Of a stretch of DNA of 64,000 nucleotides, positions 15,579 through 25,273 are shown piece by piece. The stretch covers positions 496,001 through 560,000 of the forward strand of contig NZ_JAINFJ010000001.1 in assembly GCF_019966595.1 (NCBI RefSeq), written 5' to 3'. The DNA comes from Oricola indica. GTDB lineage: Bacteria > Pseudomonadota > Alphaproteobacteria > Rhizobiales > Rhizobiaceae. A program made the translations under genes and the position numbers. Below the pieces are notes generated by a model, which saw only the letters and a list, made by a program, of their open reading frames with translations, ran no database searches and had not been told where the DNA came from. The stretch's first letter is position 1, and each line of letters starts with the position of its first letter.

Positions 15579-16778
15579 TCAGCGAAGCGAGAAGTCGCTG
15601 AAAGGCCCATTGGGGATGCGGAAGCGCAACTGGCCGAGAGCGCCGACAAGAGTCAGGCAGAAGACCAGCAGATAGGCGAAGTGGAAGCGGGTGTCGAACA
15701 GCGGAAACACGGCAAATTTGGCGGCCACGGCCAGCAAGGTGGCGACGAGGATGACGGATTCGCGGCGCGTGGTTTCGACATTGTGCTGAATCATTTGCCA
15801 CCAGATCGCTGTGCCGACGATCAACACGCCCAGCCACTCGTTCTCGACGAGGGAACGCACCAGCGCCCGGATCACCGACTGCAGGTAGACCGCGACCGAA
15901 AACGGCGGATGAAAATTCTCGAGCGTGCCGACATATTCGACATGAGTGAACCACATCTGCACCCACCAGCCGGGATGTCCGGCGGCATGGGTTATCGGAA
16001 CATAGACAGCCGCCGCGCCCGCAAACGCCGCCACCACGCCCCAGGAAATGGAACGCATATAGACCGCCACCACCATCAGTACGCCAATATAGGCGAGATG
16101 GTCCGGACGAACGAGAAAAGCGAGGAACAGGAGGAAGCCCGTCAGCGCTTCGCGGCGATGCAGGAAAGCGAGCATTCCGCCAGCGAAGAAGACGGCGGAA
16201 TAGAGGTCCGGCGTGCCCAGGCGCGCCATCTCGCCGAATCCCGACAGCATCAGCGCGGCCAGCGCCAGCGGCGCGAGTTGTAACGCGTGACGCGACCACA
16301 ACCAGACGATCGCTATCGCGCCGACAGCCAACGCGGAAAGAACCGATATGAGCCGGATGGCGGTCAGCGAATCCACGAAGCCCGACATTGTGCGGATCGT
16401 TTCGATATAGAGCCATTTGACCTTGTAGAAGCCGAGCATGGTCACGAAGGCATCCGGGTCGGCATATTGGCGAACCCGGTAGTCGCGATCCTCGGTCAGC
16501 ACCGTGAATTCGCCCGGTGCGATCGCGTCGCGAACGGTGCCGTAGGCGTGGTCATGCAAAACCTGCGCGCTCATGCCGGGCGTCTCGTGGGCGCTCGCCA
16601 GATAGGCGAAGATGTCCCAGTTCGTCTTCGGATAGACGATGCCGACAGCCGCGACGACCAGCGTGAACGTGGCGATCAGGATCGCGCCGAACAGGGCCGA
16701 TTGCGACGACCATATCCGCGCGGCGCGTCCGCCCGAAGCGAGCAGGAGACGATCCGTCCTTGCGATCAATGTGTTCAT
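15579..16778 (-). CDS. Polytopic membrane protein, possibly GT-C glycosyltransferase-like
   Basis: 399 residues with about ten hydrophobic segments. After the first helix comes an exposed loop YPKTNWDIFAYLASAHETPG, whose NWD/E position resembles the acidic loop of GT-C transferases. I recognise no specific family. ATG 16778 follows an excellent GGAGGACGGAAG site, and its start overlaps the stop of a small reading frame (ATGA). It is on the minus strand, upstream of the DMGDH-like gene but separated by 174 bp. Confidence 0.6.
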   Translation of the reverse strand: MNTLIARTDRLLLASGGRAARIWSSQSALFGAILIATFTLVVAAVGIVYPKTNWDIFAYLASAHETPGMSAQVLHDHAYGTVRDAIAPGEFTVLTEDRDYRVRQYADPDAFVTMLGFYKVKWLYIETIRTMSGFVDSLTAIRLISVLSALAVGAIAIVWLWSRHALQLAPLALAALMLSGFGEMARLGTPDLYSAVFFAGGMLAFLHRREALTGFLLFLAFLVRPDHLAYIGVLMVVAVYMRSISWGVVAAFAGAAAVYVPITHAAGHPGWWVQMWFTHVEYVGTLENFHPPFSVAVYLQSVIRALVRSLVENEWLGVLIVGTAIWWQMIQHNVETTRRESVILVATLLAVAAKFAVFPLFDTRFHFAYLLVFCLTLVGALGQLRFRIPNGPFSDFSLR

Positions 16779-16912
16779 GCTTCCGTCCTCCGCGCCGTTT
16801 GACTGGCGTGGTTCCAAGTGAACTGGCTTTCGACGAAGTCCTTCACGATCGCGACGATCCCGCGACCGGGCAACCTGTCGAGCGTATCGACATGGTCACC
16901 GCCTCCGCACAT
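16775..16912 (-). CDS. Possible 45-codon small gene or remnant, coupled to the membrane protein
   Basis: An ATG at 16912 opens a 45-codon frame beginning MCGGGDHVD and ending QTARRTEA. Its TGA overlaps the next ATG (ATGA), and it carries that gene's ribosome site in its own last codons. The third-position GC is high and the middle (GRGIVAIVKDFVESQFTW) looks protein-like. The frame stays open further upstream without a good start, so it may be the 3' end of a decayed larger gene. No function is recognised. Confidence 0.3.
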   Translation of the reverse strand: MCGGGDHVDTLDRLPGRGIVAIVKDFVESQFTWNHASQTARRTEA

Positions 16913-17077
16913 GGTCCGGGAGCGAACGCATTCGTTATCTCCCCGCGACGAAAATACGCCGCAGGATGGGAGGAATCGGTGAAATGGATTGGTTAACAGA
17001 CCGGAAAACCACGAAAAGCCGGCGGCCTGGTTGACCGCCGGTAAATGGATTTCGTCAAATTCGAACGGAAATCGGTT

Positions 17078-17362
17078 CTATTCGACGACCGCCTCGCCGT
17101 TGACGATGTCGACCGCTTCCTCGCCGCCAAGCGCGGCACGGTCTCCGCTGGGCAGCGTCAGGAAGCAGCCATCATCGCACAATTTGACCGTTTCACCGGC
17201 CGCGATGGCGAACTCCGTCTTGACGCCACCCTCGGTGACGACGATCGTCTGGCTCGCATCATCCTTGTTGGTCAGCGAAGCCGCGCCGGCGGCGCTGCAT
17301 GCCGCCAGAATGGCAGCGAAAGCGACCGGCAGTCTTGTCTTGTTTTCAGAACGACGCCGCAT
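17078..17362 (-). CDS. Small exported protein, possible lipoprotein
   Basis: 94 residues. A basic start (MRRRSENKTR) and hydrophobic stretch end in ILAAC, which fits a lipobox, so a lipid-anchored periplasmic protein is plausible. The mature part is acidic with two further cysteines (LCDDGCFL) and no recognised domain. It lies between the membrane protein and the MscS-like gene, with about 80 bp on the latter side and no sign of shared transcription. Confidence 0.55.
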   Translation of the reverse strand: MRRRSENKTRLPVAFAAILAACSAAGAASLTNKDDASQTIVVTEGGVKTEFAIAAGETVKLCDDGCFLTLPSGDRAALGGEEAVDIVNGEAVVE

Positions 17363-17445
17363 GGCATCGCCTCCTTTCTTGCTTGCGGCTTTCGCCGCGA
17401 CTTGCCGATCTTATACGAATTCCGGCCTGAACCGAAACTGAACGC

Positions 17446-19839
17446 CTATTCGTCGCGGTACCCGGTCGGGCTGGTCTCGATCGGGCCGAACGCGTCTCCG
17501 GTTTCTGCGACGACGTCCTCCTTGCCCATCACCCGCAAATTGACGTCGCGCTGCGGGAACGGAATCTCGATACCGGCCGCCTTGAACCGCTCGTGGATCG
17601 CGAAACGGATCTCCGTACCGACCGTCAACATGAAGTTGATGTCGGCCAGATAGACCCGCAAATCGAAATCGAGAGACGACTCGCCGAAATTGACGAACAC
17701 CACATACGGCTCCGGGTTGGACAAGACGCGCGGATGGTCCTCGGCGATCGACATCAGGATCTCGCGCACCTGGTTCGGATCGGAATTGTAGGAAACGCCG
17801 ACGGCCACTTCGACGCGGCCCAGCGTGTTGTGGTGCGTCCAGTTGCCGACCGAGGCGTTGATGAGATCGGAATTGGGCAGGATCACCGACTTGCGCTGGA
17901 ACGTCTCGATTTCCGTGGCGCGAACATTGATCGCCTTCACCGTGCCGGAGATGCCGCCCGCCTCGATCCAGTCCCCCACCTTGAACGGACGTTCCGCGAG
18001 CAGGATCAGTCCGGATACGAAATTGGAGACGATGTTCTGCAGCCCGAAGCCGATGCCGAGCGACAGCGCGCCGGCAACGAGCGCCAGTTGCGACAGGTCG
18101 ATCCCGGCGGCCGCGACCCCGACCAGCGCCGCCAATGTCACGCCGACATAGCCGATGCCCGTACGCACCGAGTTGCGCACGCCCGCATCGACGCGGCTGC
18201 GTTCCAGAACGTCCCGGTCGAGCCAGCGCTGGAATAGCTTGGTCAGCCAGAAACCGACGATGAAGACCACGATACCGGCAAGGATCCCCGTGATCGAGAT
18301 CGAGATCGAGCCGACCGAGAACTCCGTGACCGTACCGAGCATCCAGCTGCGGATATCGCCCCACTTGAAGCCCCAGAGAAGCAGCAGCACCGGGATGCCG
18401 ATGACGAGCAATGTCAGGGTCAGCAGGACACCGAGGACGAGGCCCAGCTGGTCGATCGCGGTTTCGGACATCTCCAGCTGGACGTGCAGACGCTTGCCCA
18501 GACGCGAATGGACCAGCGCCTTCTCGCGCGACAGCGCATGCGCGGCGAGATGGCCGAGATAGATCGTGGCGGCGACCGCGCCGGTGATGACGATCTGCTT
18601 GGAAACGAAATCCGCAAAGCCGATATAGCCGGCCGAAACCGCGATGATCAGTGCAGTTCCAGTCACCCACAACAGGAAGCGCAGCCAGCCCGGCCATGGT
18701 CGGTCCGGCGCACCGTCCTCGCCCGCGAAGGGGCGAACGGACGCGATCGCCAGCATGACAAGCCCGACGACGAAACTGCTTATCAGGCTCTTGGCGATGG
18801 TAATAGGCAGGGATTCACCAACGATTTTCAGGATCTGCGTGATCACATCGTCGGCGATGATGGTCACCGCCATTACAAGCACGAGCAGCTTCAGGAGCAC
18901 CGCCGCGTGGTCCGTGACGGCAACAAGACGCCATTGCGAAAGCCTCGGAGCGAGGACCGCCTCGGACAGCTGCCAGATCAGGTAAATCACGCCCACGCCA
19001 AGGAAGACGGCCACCAGGATCTGGCCGATATCGTCACGCAGCACCGAGAAATGGTTGTAGAGTGCATAGACGAGCACCAGGAACAGCCAGACACCGGCGG
19101 CCGGCATGAGCGTTCCCAGGAAGCCGACGATCAGGCGGGAAAAATAGCCGGGCTCCACGGCCTCCGGATCGCGCCGCAGCAACCGCCCCAGATACCGTCG
19201 CGCAAACACAAGGAAAAGCAGCGCCGCCATGACCGAAAGCGCGGTCGCCGCGACCATCGATCCGGACTTGTAGCGCCATGCGAAATTGACCCAGGAGCCG
19301 ATCTTGTTCGCGAAGACCGCGTACCGGTCGCGGATGTCGTCGATCAATTCCTGGCCGAAGGCGGCGGAAATGTCCGAGCGGCGCGACAGCGTGGTGGTGA
19401 ACAATTCGCGGCGCGCCTCGCTGATGTCGTTGCTGAGCGTATTCGCCCGGACCGACAGGTCTTCCAGTTGCCCGATCAGCGTATTGATCAGCGCACGCTC
19501 TTCCAGCAGCGCTGCGCGCTGTTCCTGCAGCACCTGCGGTTCGGCCCCCTGCTCGATTTCGGGGCCGAGTTGCTCCAGCCGGATGCGGATTTCAGACAGA
19601 CGCGGCGAGAGTTCAACACCGGTCGCAAGCACCGACTCCGAAAGGGTTTGCAGTCGCGTGGAGAGATCGACGAGCTTGCCATCGTCTTCCAGCACATTCC
19701 GGAATTCTTCGGAAATCTGCGTCAGTTCGCGCTCATAGGCCGACACGTCACTGGCCGCGCCTTCATGCGTCTGCGAAACGGCGGGCCATGAAGCCAGCAG
19801 CGCGAACGTGACGAGCAGAAATCTAAGGGCCGTATTCAT
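17446..19839 (-). CDS. Mechanosensitive channel of the MscS family with DUF3772 N-terminus
   Basis: 797 residues. A signal peptide (to about SQTHEG) and a long helical periplasmic region (DUF3772-like, ~residues 30-180) are followed by about ten membrane helices. The MscS core comes next: the glycine/alanine-rich pore helix (GVTLAALVGVAAAGIDLSQLALVAGALSLGIGFGLQ in several pieces) and the beta domain with RPFKVGDWIE, VILPNSDLI. It belongs to the large MscK-like group that opens under membrane tension. It stands alone, with a 318-bp region separating it from divergent soxB. Confidence 0.88.
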   Translation of the reverse strand: MNTALRFLLVTFALLASWPAVSQTHEGAASDVSAYERELTQISEEFRNVLEDDGKLVDLSTRLQTLSESVLATGVELSPRLSEIRIRLEQLGPEIEQGAEPQVLQEQRAALLEERALINTLIGQLEDLSVRANTLSNDISEARRELFTTTLSRRSDISAAFGQELIDDIRDRYAVFANKIGSWVNFAWRYKSGSMVAATALSVMAALLFLVFARRYLGRLLRRDPEAVEPGYFSRLIVGFLGTLMPAAGVWLFLVLVYALYNHFSVLRDDIGQILVAVFLGVGVIYLIWQLSEAVLAPRLSQWRLVAVTDHAAVLLKLLVLVMAVTIIADDVITQILKIVGESLPITIAKSLISSFVVGLVMLAIASVRPFAGEDGAPDRPWPGWLRFLLWVTGTALIIAVSAGYIGFADFVSKQIVITGAVAATIYLGHLAAHALSREKALVHSRLGKRLHVQLEMSETAIDQLGLVLGVLLTLTLLVIGIPVLLLLWGFKWGDIRSWMLGTVTEFSVGSISISITGILAGIVVFIVGFWLTKLFQRWLDRDVLERSRVDAGVRNSVRTGIGYVGVTLAALVGVAAAGIDLSQLALVAGALSLGIGFGLQNIVSNFVSGLILLAERPFKVGDWIEAGGISGTVKAINVRATEIETFQRKSVILPNSDLINASVGNWTHHNTLGRVEVAVGVSYNSDPNQVREILMSIAEDHPRVLSNPEPYVVFVNFGESSLDFDLRVYLADINFMLTVGTEIRFAIHERFKAAGIEIPFPQRDVNLRVMGKEDVVAETGDAFGPIETSPTGYRDE

Positions 19840-20157
19840 CGGGCGGCTGATAACATGAATTGAAACTGCCGAAGAACAGATTTCCGCATCGTAACCTTAA
19901 TGGCGCGGCCGGCTCGTCGCGATATCGTTAATGTGTGGCGAAAAATTGCCATGCACATCGAAGCGCCGCAGGTTAGGATCGACCACCGAGAAAATGATTG
20001 AAATGTCGCGTCCAACATCGCAAGGACACAGTGAAAACGGGATCATCGGCACCGACCGAAGCCATCAGTACGGGCGGATCGGTCGAGGCGCGAATCATGC
20101 CACAGCAATCGGCCCCGATGGCGGATCGAACATGAAAAACAGAAGGTCGCGAAGGTA
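19840..20157. promoter_or_regulatory. 318-bp divergent promoter region (MscS / soxB)
   Basis: No long gene is visible. Near the soxB side are TGTCGCG (20005-20015 area) and AACATCGCAAG, loosely like the TGTCGCA half-sites at 9097-9153. An eight-codon frame (MKNRRSRR) at 20132-20158 has a stop TAA that overlaps the soxB ATG as TAATG. Promoter elements could not be placed with confidence. Confidence 0.35.
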
Positions 20158-21417
20158 ATGGCGGAGTATTCTGCCTGGCAGGTTCTCCGGAACGCGGTGA
20201 CCGGAAACACCGGCTGGAAACCCGCCTGGCGCAAACCGGAACCGAAACCGCAATACGACGTCGTCATCATCGGCGGCGGCGGTCACGGATTGTCCACCGC
20301 CTACTACCTTGCCGCCAATCACGGCCTGACCAATGTCGCCGTCTGCGAGAAGGGCTGGCTCGGATCGGGCAATATCGGCCGCAACACGACGATCGTGCGC
20401 TCGAACTACCTCCTCGAAGGCAACACGCCCTTTTACGAACACTCGATGAAGCTCTGGGAAAATCTCAGCCATGAGCTGAACTACAATGTGATGTTCTCCC
20501 AGCGCGGCATCATCAATCTGTGCCATACGCCCGCGCAAATGGACGACGCGGCGCGGCGCGGCAATGCGATGCAGCTTATGGGCGCCGACTCCCGGATGGT
20601 CATGCCGGACGAGTTGGCCCGGCGCATTCCCGGGCTCGATCTCTCGGCAAATGCCCGCTTTCCTGTGCTTGGCGGGCTGGAACAACCGCGGGCAGGCACG
20701 GCCCGCCATGACGCGGTCGCCTGGGGCTATGCGCGCGGCGCGGACCGGCGCGGCGTCGACATTCTGGAAAATTGCGAGGTCACCGGCTTCCTGCGCGATG
20801 GAGACCGGGTGACCGGCGTCATGACGTCACGCGGCGAGATCCGGGCCAAGAAGGTCGCCGTCTGCGTGGCCGGCTCGACCGGCGCCGTCATGAAGCTCGC
20901 CGGCATCGACACGCTGCCGATCGAGAGCCATGTCCTGCAGGCTTTCGTGACCGAGGCGCTGAAGCCGATGGTCGATACGGTGGTCACCTTCGGCGGCGGT
21001 CATCTCTACCTCTCGCAGTCGGACAAGGGCGGGCTCGTCTTCGGCGGCGACATCGACGGCTACAATACCTACGCCCAGCGCGGAAACCTGCCGATCGTCG
21101 AGGACGTCATGTCGGAGGCCGTCGCGCTGTTTCCCGCCGCCGCGAAGGTTCGGCTTTTGAGGTCGTGGGGCGGCATCATGGACATGTCCATGGACGGCTC
21201 GCCGATCATCACGACAGGGCCCCTGCCCGGCATGTATCTCAATTGCGGCTGGTGCTATGGCGGCTTCAAGGCGACCCCGGCGTCCGGCTGGTGTTTCGCC
21301 CACACGATCGCGAAGAACGAGCCGCATCCGCTCAACGCCGCCTATTCGCTCGACCGGTTCCACCGCGGCTATGTCATCGACGAGAAGGGCCAGGGCGCGA
21401 CGCCCTGGAAGCATTGA
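20158..21417 (+). CDS. soxB: Sarcosine oxidase, beta subunit
   Basis: 419 residues. The dinucleotide-binding motif VVIIGGGGHGLSTAYYLA is at about 35-52. The ARHDAVAWGYAR segment carries H184, at the position where heterotetrameric enzymes attach FMN. The C-terminal GGWCYGGFKATPASGW-like segment matches as well. With SoxD, SoxA and SoxG it forms the enzyme that oxidises sarcosine to glycine, passing formaldehyde-level carbon to THF. It is the first gene of soxBDAG; glyA and purU, often linked elsewhere, are not adjacent. Confidence 0.95.
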   Translation: MAEYSAWQVLRNAVTGNTGWKPAWRKPEPKPQYDVVIIGGGGHGLSTAYYLAANHGLTNVAVCEKGWLGSGNIGRNTTIVRSNYLLEGNTPFYEHSMKLWENLSHELNYNVMFSQRGIINLCHTPAQMDDAARRGNAMQLMGADSRMVMPDELARRIPGLDLSANARFPVLGGLEQPRAGTARHDAVAWGYARGADRRGVDILENCEVTGFLRDGDRVTGVMTSRGEIRAKKVAVCVAGSTGAVMKLAGIDTLPIESHVLQAFVTEALKPMVDTVVTFGGGHLYLSQSDKGGLVFGGDIDGYNTYAQRGNLPIVEDVMSEAVALFPAAAKVRLLRSWGGIMDMSMDGSPIITTGPLPGMYLNCGWCYGGFKATPASGWCFAHTIAKNEPHPLNAAYSLDRFHRGYVIDEKGQGATPWKH

Positions 21418-21420
21418 GGC

Positions 21421-21702
21421 ATGATCATCACTTGCCCGCATTGCGGCCCCCGCGACCTCGCCGAATTCACCTATCAAGGCGACGCGACCCTGAGCCGGCC
21501 CGAGCCCGCATCGACCGATCAGGAGGCCTGGAACGCCTATGTCTATGACCGGGCCAACCCCGCCGGCGAGCACCGCGAATACTGGCAGCACGCCGGTGGC
21601 TGCCGCAAGTTTCTCGTCGTCACGCGAAACACGCTGACGCACGCCATTTCCGGCGTCGAATTCGCGCCTGCGACCGGGTCCTCGCGGAGGAAGCGATCGT
21701 GA
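21421..21702 (+). CDS. soxD: Sarcosine oxidase, delta subunit
   Basis: 93 residues beginning MIITCPHCG with a CxxC pair. A later WQHAGGCRKF segment supplies the remaining zinc ligands typical of this small subunit. RDLAEFTYQGD and NPAGEHREYW are family hallmarks. It starts three bases after soxB and overlaps soxA by four. Confidence 0.95.
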   Translation: MIITCPHCGPRDLAEFTYQGDATLSRPEPASTDQEAWNAYVYDRANPAGEHREYWQHAGGCRKFLVVTRNTLTHAISGVEFAPATGSSRRKRS

Positions 21703-24578
21703 CGTCGCACCGCATTTCGACTGGCGGCCGCATCGACCGTGACAAACCGGTCGCCTTCACCTTCGATGGCAAACGCTATTCCGGCTTCGAGGGCGACACG
21801 CTCGCCTCCGCGCTGCTTGCCAGCGGCGTCAGGCTGTTCGGCCGCTCGTTCAAATACCACCGCCCGCGCGGCCTGCTGGCAGCGGGATACGAGGAGCCGA
21901 ACGCGCTCGTCACCGTGACGACCGACGGCGCGCGCGAGCCGAACATCCGCGCGACTGAACTGGAAATCCACGACGGGCTCGTCGCCGAAAGCCAGAACCG
22001 CTTTCCATCGCTTGCCTATGATCTGATGGCCGTTAACGGCCTGGCGGGAAAGGTCTTCAGCGCGGGCTTTTACTACAAGACCTTCATGGGACCCGTGATC
22101 GGACCGCTGAAGGGCACCCGCTTCTGGATGTTCTGCGAGACATTCATTCGCCGCGCGGCGGGTCTCGGCGCGGCGGGAACGACCCCCGACCCATCCCGCT
22201 ACGAACGCATGAACGCCTTTTGCGACGTGCTGGTCGTCGGCTCCGGCCCTTCCGGCCTGGAAGCCGCCCGCAAGGCCGCGGCAGACGGCAAGCGCGTCAT
22301 CCTGTGCGAAACCGCTGCAAGCTTCGGCGGCACCGCAAACTGGTCCGGCAAGGATGGCGAGATGTTCGCCGATACGGTGCTGTCCGGCCTGAAATCCGAA
22401 CCAAATGTCCAGTTGCTGAACCGGACGACTGTCTGGGGCTATTACGACGGCAACACGCTGGCCGCGCTGGAGCGTGTGACGGACCATGTCGGTCGCCCGC
22501 GCGCCGGGAAACCGCGCCATCGCCATTGGGTCATCCGCGCCGGCCATGTCGTCATCGCCACGGGCGCGCTCGAACGCGGCTTCGTCTTTCCGGGCAATGA
22601 CCGCCCCGGCGTCATGCTCGCCGATTCGGCGCAGCGTTTCGCCTGCGAATACGGCGCGCTGCCCGGCAGGCGGATGGTGGTCTTCGCCAACAATGACAGC
22701 GCCTACCAGGCCGCCGCGCGGCTGCGGGAACGCGGCGCCGAGATTGTCGCCATTGTCGATGTGAGGCCAACCGTCGGCGACTGGGCGCAATCGCTCGCGG
22801 CCGAAGCCGGCGCGGAAACCATCCCCGCCCACGCAGTCACTGGCACCTCCGGTGGAAAAAGCCTGACCGGCGTCACGATACGCGGGTTCGACGCGGAAAC
22901 CGGAAACCTGTCGGGATCGAAGCGGCGCATCGCCTGCGACACGCTGCTGGTATCCGGAGGCTGGTCGCCGGTGCTCCACCTCGCCTCGCAGGCCGGCGCG
23001 AAACCGGTATGGAGCGACAAGCTGCACGCCTTCCTGCCGCCGGAAAGTGATGGCGCATGGGAAGCGGTCGGTTCCGCCGCCGGCGAAGGCATCGAACCGC
23101 CGGAGCCGGTTTTCGAGATCGCCGCGACGGGCGGCAAGGCCTTCGTCGATTTCCAGCACGATGTCACCGCTGACGATGTCCGCCTGGCGCATCGCGAGGG
23201 CTTCCAGTCGGTCGAACACCTGAAACGCTACACGACGCTCGGCATGGCGACGGACCAGGGCAAGACGGCCAATGTGCCAGGCATGGCGATCATGGCCGCC
23301 GCGCTCGGCAAGCCGATACCGGAAGTCGGCACAACGCGGTTCCGCCCGCCCTTCACCGGCGCATCGCTCGGCGCGCTCGCCGCCGAACGCTACGGAGACC
23401 TGCGCCCCGAACGCCTGACGCCGATGCATGATCAGCACGTCGCGGCGGGCGCGAACATGTATGCCGCCGGGCTGTGGTTCCGGCCCGAAAGCTATAACCG
23501 GCCGGGCGAAACCGTCGAGGAAGCCTATGTTCGCGAGGCGCGCAACGTGCGCCGCAATGTCGGCATCGTCGATGTCTCGACACTCGGCAAGATCGACATC
23601 CAGGGGCCCGATGCGGGCGAATTCCTCAACCGCGTCTACACCAACAATTTCGGGAGTTTGCCGGTCAACAAGGCTCGCTACGGGCTGATGCTGCGCGAGG
23701 ACGGCTTCGCGCTCGATGACGGAACGACCTGGCGGCTGTCCGAAGACCGCTTCCTGATGACGACCACCACCGCCAATGCCGGGCGCGTCATGCAGCATAT
23801 GGAGTTCTATCTCGAATGCGTCTGGCCGGATTTGCGGGTCAATCTGACCTCGGTCACCGACCAATGGGCCGGCGCGGCCGTCTCGGGCCCGAAAAGCCGC
23901 GACGTCCTGGCCGCCTGCGTCAAGCTCACCAAGGTCGACAATGACACGCTGCCCTTCATGGGCATCGTACACGGCAAGATCGCCGGCGCTCCGGTCATGA
24001 TCTGCCGCCTCTCCTTCTCAGGCGAGCGGGCCTATGAGGTCTATTGCGGCGCGCATCACGGACCGCATGTCTGGGACGCCTTGATGAACGCCGGTGCGTC
24101 GCACGACATCCAGCCTTACGGCCTCGAAGCGCTTGGCACGCTTCGCATCGAGAAAGGCCACGTGACCGGCGCCGAGATCGACGGCCGAACGACGGCGCGC
24201 GATCTGCATCTCGACTGGATGCTGTCGAAGAAGAAGCCCTTCATCGGGTCCGCGATGATGGATCGCGAGGGCCTGACCGATCCACGGCGCTGGACACTGG
24301 TCGGCGTGATCTCGCTTTCCGGCGAGAAACTGCGCGGCGGCAGCCATATCGTCGACGGCCCGGCCGAAAAGCCCGGGCGAAGCCTCGGCCACATCACCGC
24401 AATGTGCTACTCGCCGCTCTACGGCAAATATATCGGGCTGGCGCTGGTCGAAAACGGCGTCGCCCGTATCGGCACACGTGGCTTCGCCACCGACCCGGCC
24501 CGGTCTAAGACGCATATCCCGGTCGAGTTCGTGAACCACGTCTTCTACGACCCCAAGGGAGGACGAATGCATGGCTAA
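21699..24578 (+). CDS. soxA: Sarcosine oxidase, alpha subunit
   Basis: 959 residues. In order: an N-terminal ferredoxin-like segment (FTFDGKRYSGFEGDTLASALLASG), an NAD/FAD-binding domain (DVLVVGSGPSGLEAARKAA), a second pyridine-nucleotide fold (RRMVVFANNDSAYQAAARL) and a C-terminal GcvT-like folate domain from about residue 580 (VGIVDVSTLGKIDIQGPDAGEFLNRVY). This is the full architecture of the heterotetrameric sarcosine oxidase large subunit. The start is GTG 21699, overlapping the soxD stop as GTGA. Confidence 0.95.
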   Translation: MTSHRISTGGRIDRDKPVAFTFDGKRYSGFEGDTLASALLASGVRLFGRSFKYHRPRGLLAAGYEEPNALVTVTTDGAREPNIRATELEIHDGLVAESQNRFPSLAYDLMAVNGLAGKVFSAGFYYKTFMGPVIGPLKGTRFWMFCETFIRRAAGLGAAGTTPDPSRYERMNAFCDVLVVGSGPSGLEAARKAAADGKRVILCETAASFGGTANWSGKDGEMFADTVLSGLKSEPNVQLLNRTTVWGYYDGNTLAALERVTDHVGRPRAGKPRHRHWVIRAGHVVIATGALERGFVFPGNDRPGVMLADSAQRFACEYGALPGRRMVVFANNDSAYQAAARLRERGAEIVAIVDVRPTVGDWAQSLAAEAGAETIPAHAVTGTSGGKSLTGVTIRGFDAETGNLSGSKRRIACDTLLVSGGWSPVLHLASQAGAKPVWSDKLHAFLPPESDGAWEAVGSAAGEGIEPPEPVFEIAATGGKAFVDFQHDVTADDVRLAHREGFQSVEHLKRYTTLGMATDQGKTANVPGMAIMAAALGKPIPEVGTTRFRPPFTGASLGALAAERYGDLRPERLTPMHDQHVAAGANMYAAGLWFRPESYNRPGETVEEAYVREARNVRRNVGIVDVSTLGKIDIQGPDAGEFLNRVYTNNFGSLPVNKARYGLMLREDGFALDDGTTWRLSEDRFLMTTTTANAGRVMQHMEFYLECVWPDLRVNLTSVTDQWAGAAVSGPKSRDVLAACVKLTKVDNDTLPFMGIVHGKIAGAPVMICRLSFSGERAYEVYCGAHHGPHVWDALMNAGASHDIQPYGLEALGTLRIEKGHVTGAEIDGRTTARDLHLDWMLSKKKPFIGSAMMDREGLTDPRRWTLVGVISLSGEKLRGGSHIVDGPAEKPGRSLGHITAMCYSPLYGKYIGLALVENGVARIGTRGFATDPARSKTHIPVEFVNHVFYDPKGGRMHG

Positions 24579-25200
24579 GCAGCGTCCGGGTTTCATCGCC
24601 GATCCCGTCATGCGGGCACGCGCCGTTTCGCCGCTGGCCGGCCACATCGAGACCGGCCAATTCGGCGTCGCCGTCGGACAGAGCCCGTCCGTGCGCCTTG
24701 GTGAGCGTTTCGGCCTGTCGATCGCGGAAGTCACGGCCTGGAAAGGGCGCGAGAGCAAATGTCGCGCGGCGATCAAGGCCACTGCCAGCGCCGCCCTCAA
24801 GGTCGCGCCGGGAAGCGGCTCTGTAAAAACCGCGGCCGGCGCCTTCAACATCGCGCCCATGCGGTGGCTGGTCTCCGGCGAAAGCCCCGAACTGGTCGCC
24901 AACCTGGCTGACGCCGTGAGTGAAGACGGCACGGTGACCGATCTCAGCCATGGCCGCACGGTCATCCGGGTGGATGGGGAGAAAAGCCGGTGGGTTCTGG
25001 CAAAGCTGTTTGCGGTGGATCTTTCCGATGCGGCGATGCCGAGGGGCAATGGCCTGGCAACTGCCCATCACGACATCTTCGCGCAAATCCAGCGTGTCGG
25101 CGCGGATGCGTTCGACGTCTATGTCTTCCGCTCTTTCGCGCGGTCGTTCTGGCACCTTCTGTGCCGCTCCGCGGAGGAGGCCGGCTACCGGGTCGATTGA
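24571..25200 (+). CDS. soxG: Sarcosine oxidase, gamma subunit
   Basis: 209 residues with the SoxG-type ending RSFARSFWHLLCRSAEEAGYRV and an internal MRWLVSG segment. It starts inside soxA (8-base overlap) and ends the operon. An inverted repeat (25188-25205) covers the stop codon, followed by a short gap to convergent guanine deaminase. Confidence 0.93.
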   Translation: MAKQRPGFIADPVMRARAVSPLAGHIETGQFGVAVGQSPSVRLGERFGLSIAEVTAWKGRESKCRAAIKATASAALKVAPGSGSVKTAAGAFNIAPMRWLVSGESPELVANLADAVSEDGTVTDLSHGRTVIRVDGEKSRWVLAKLFAVDLSDAAMPRGNGLATAHHDIFAQIQRVGADAFDVYVFRSFARSFWHLLCRSAEEAGYRVD

Positions 25201-25273
25201 CCCGGGAGCGCCTTCCCTTCTCGTCCGGTCCCGTTGTTCTTCTTGTTCGGCCGGCCCTGTACTTGACCCAGAT

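Noticed and set aside
21543-23972. An 809-codon minus-strand open frame opposite soxA
   Set aside because: Antisense shadow of soxA, which has all expected domains; composition is typical of GC-driven frames.
25188-25205. Inverted repeat CCGGGTC-GATT-GACCCGG at the soxG stop
   Set aside because: The stem is only 7 bp and no T-run follows; not enough to call a terminator.
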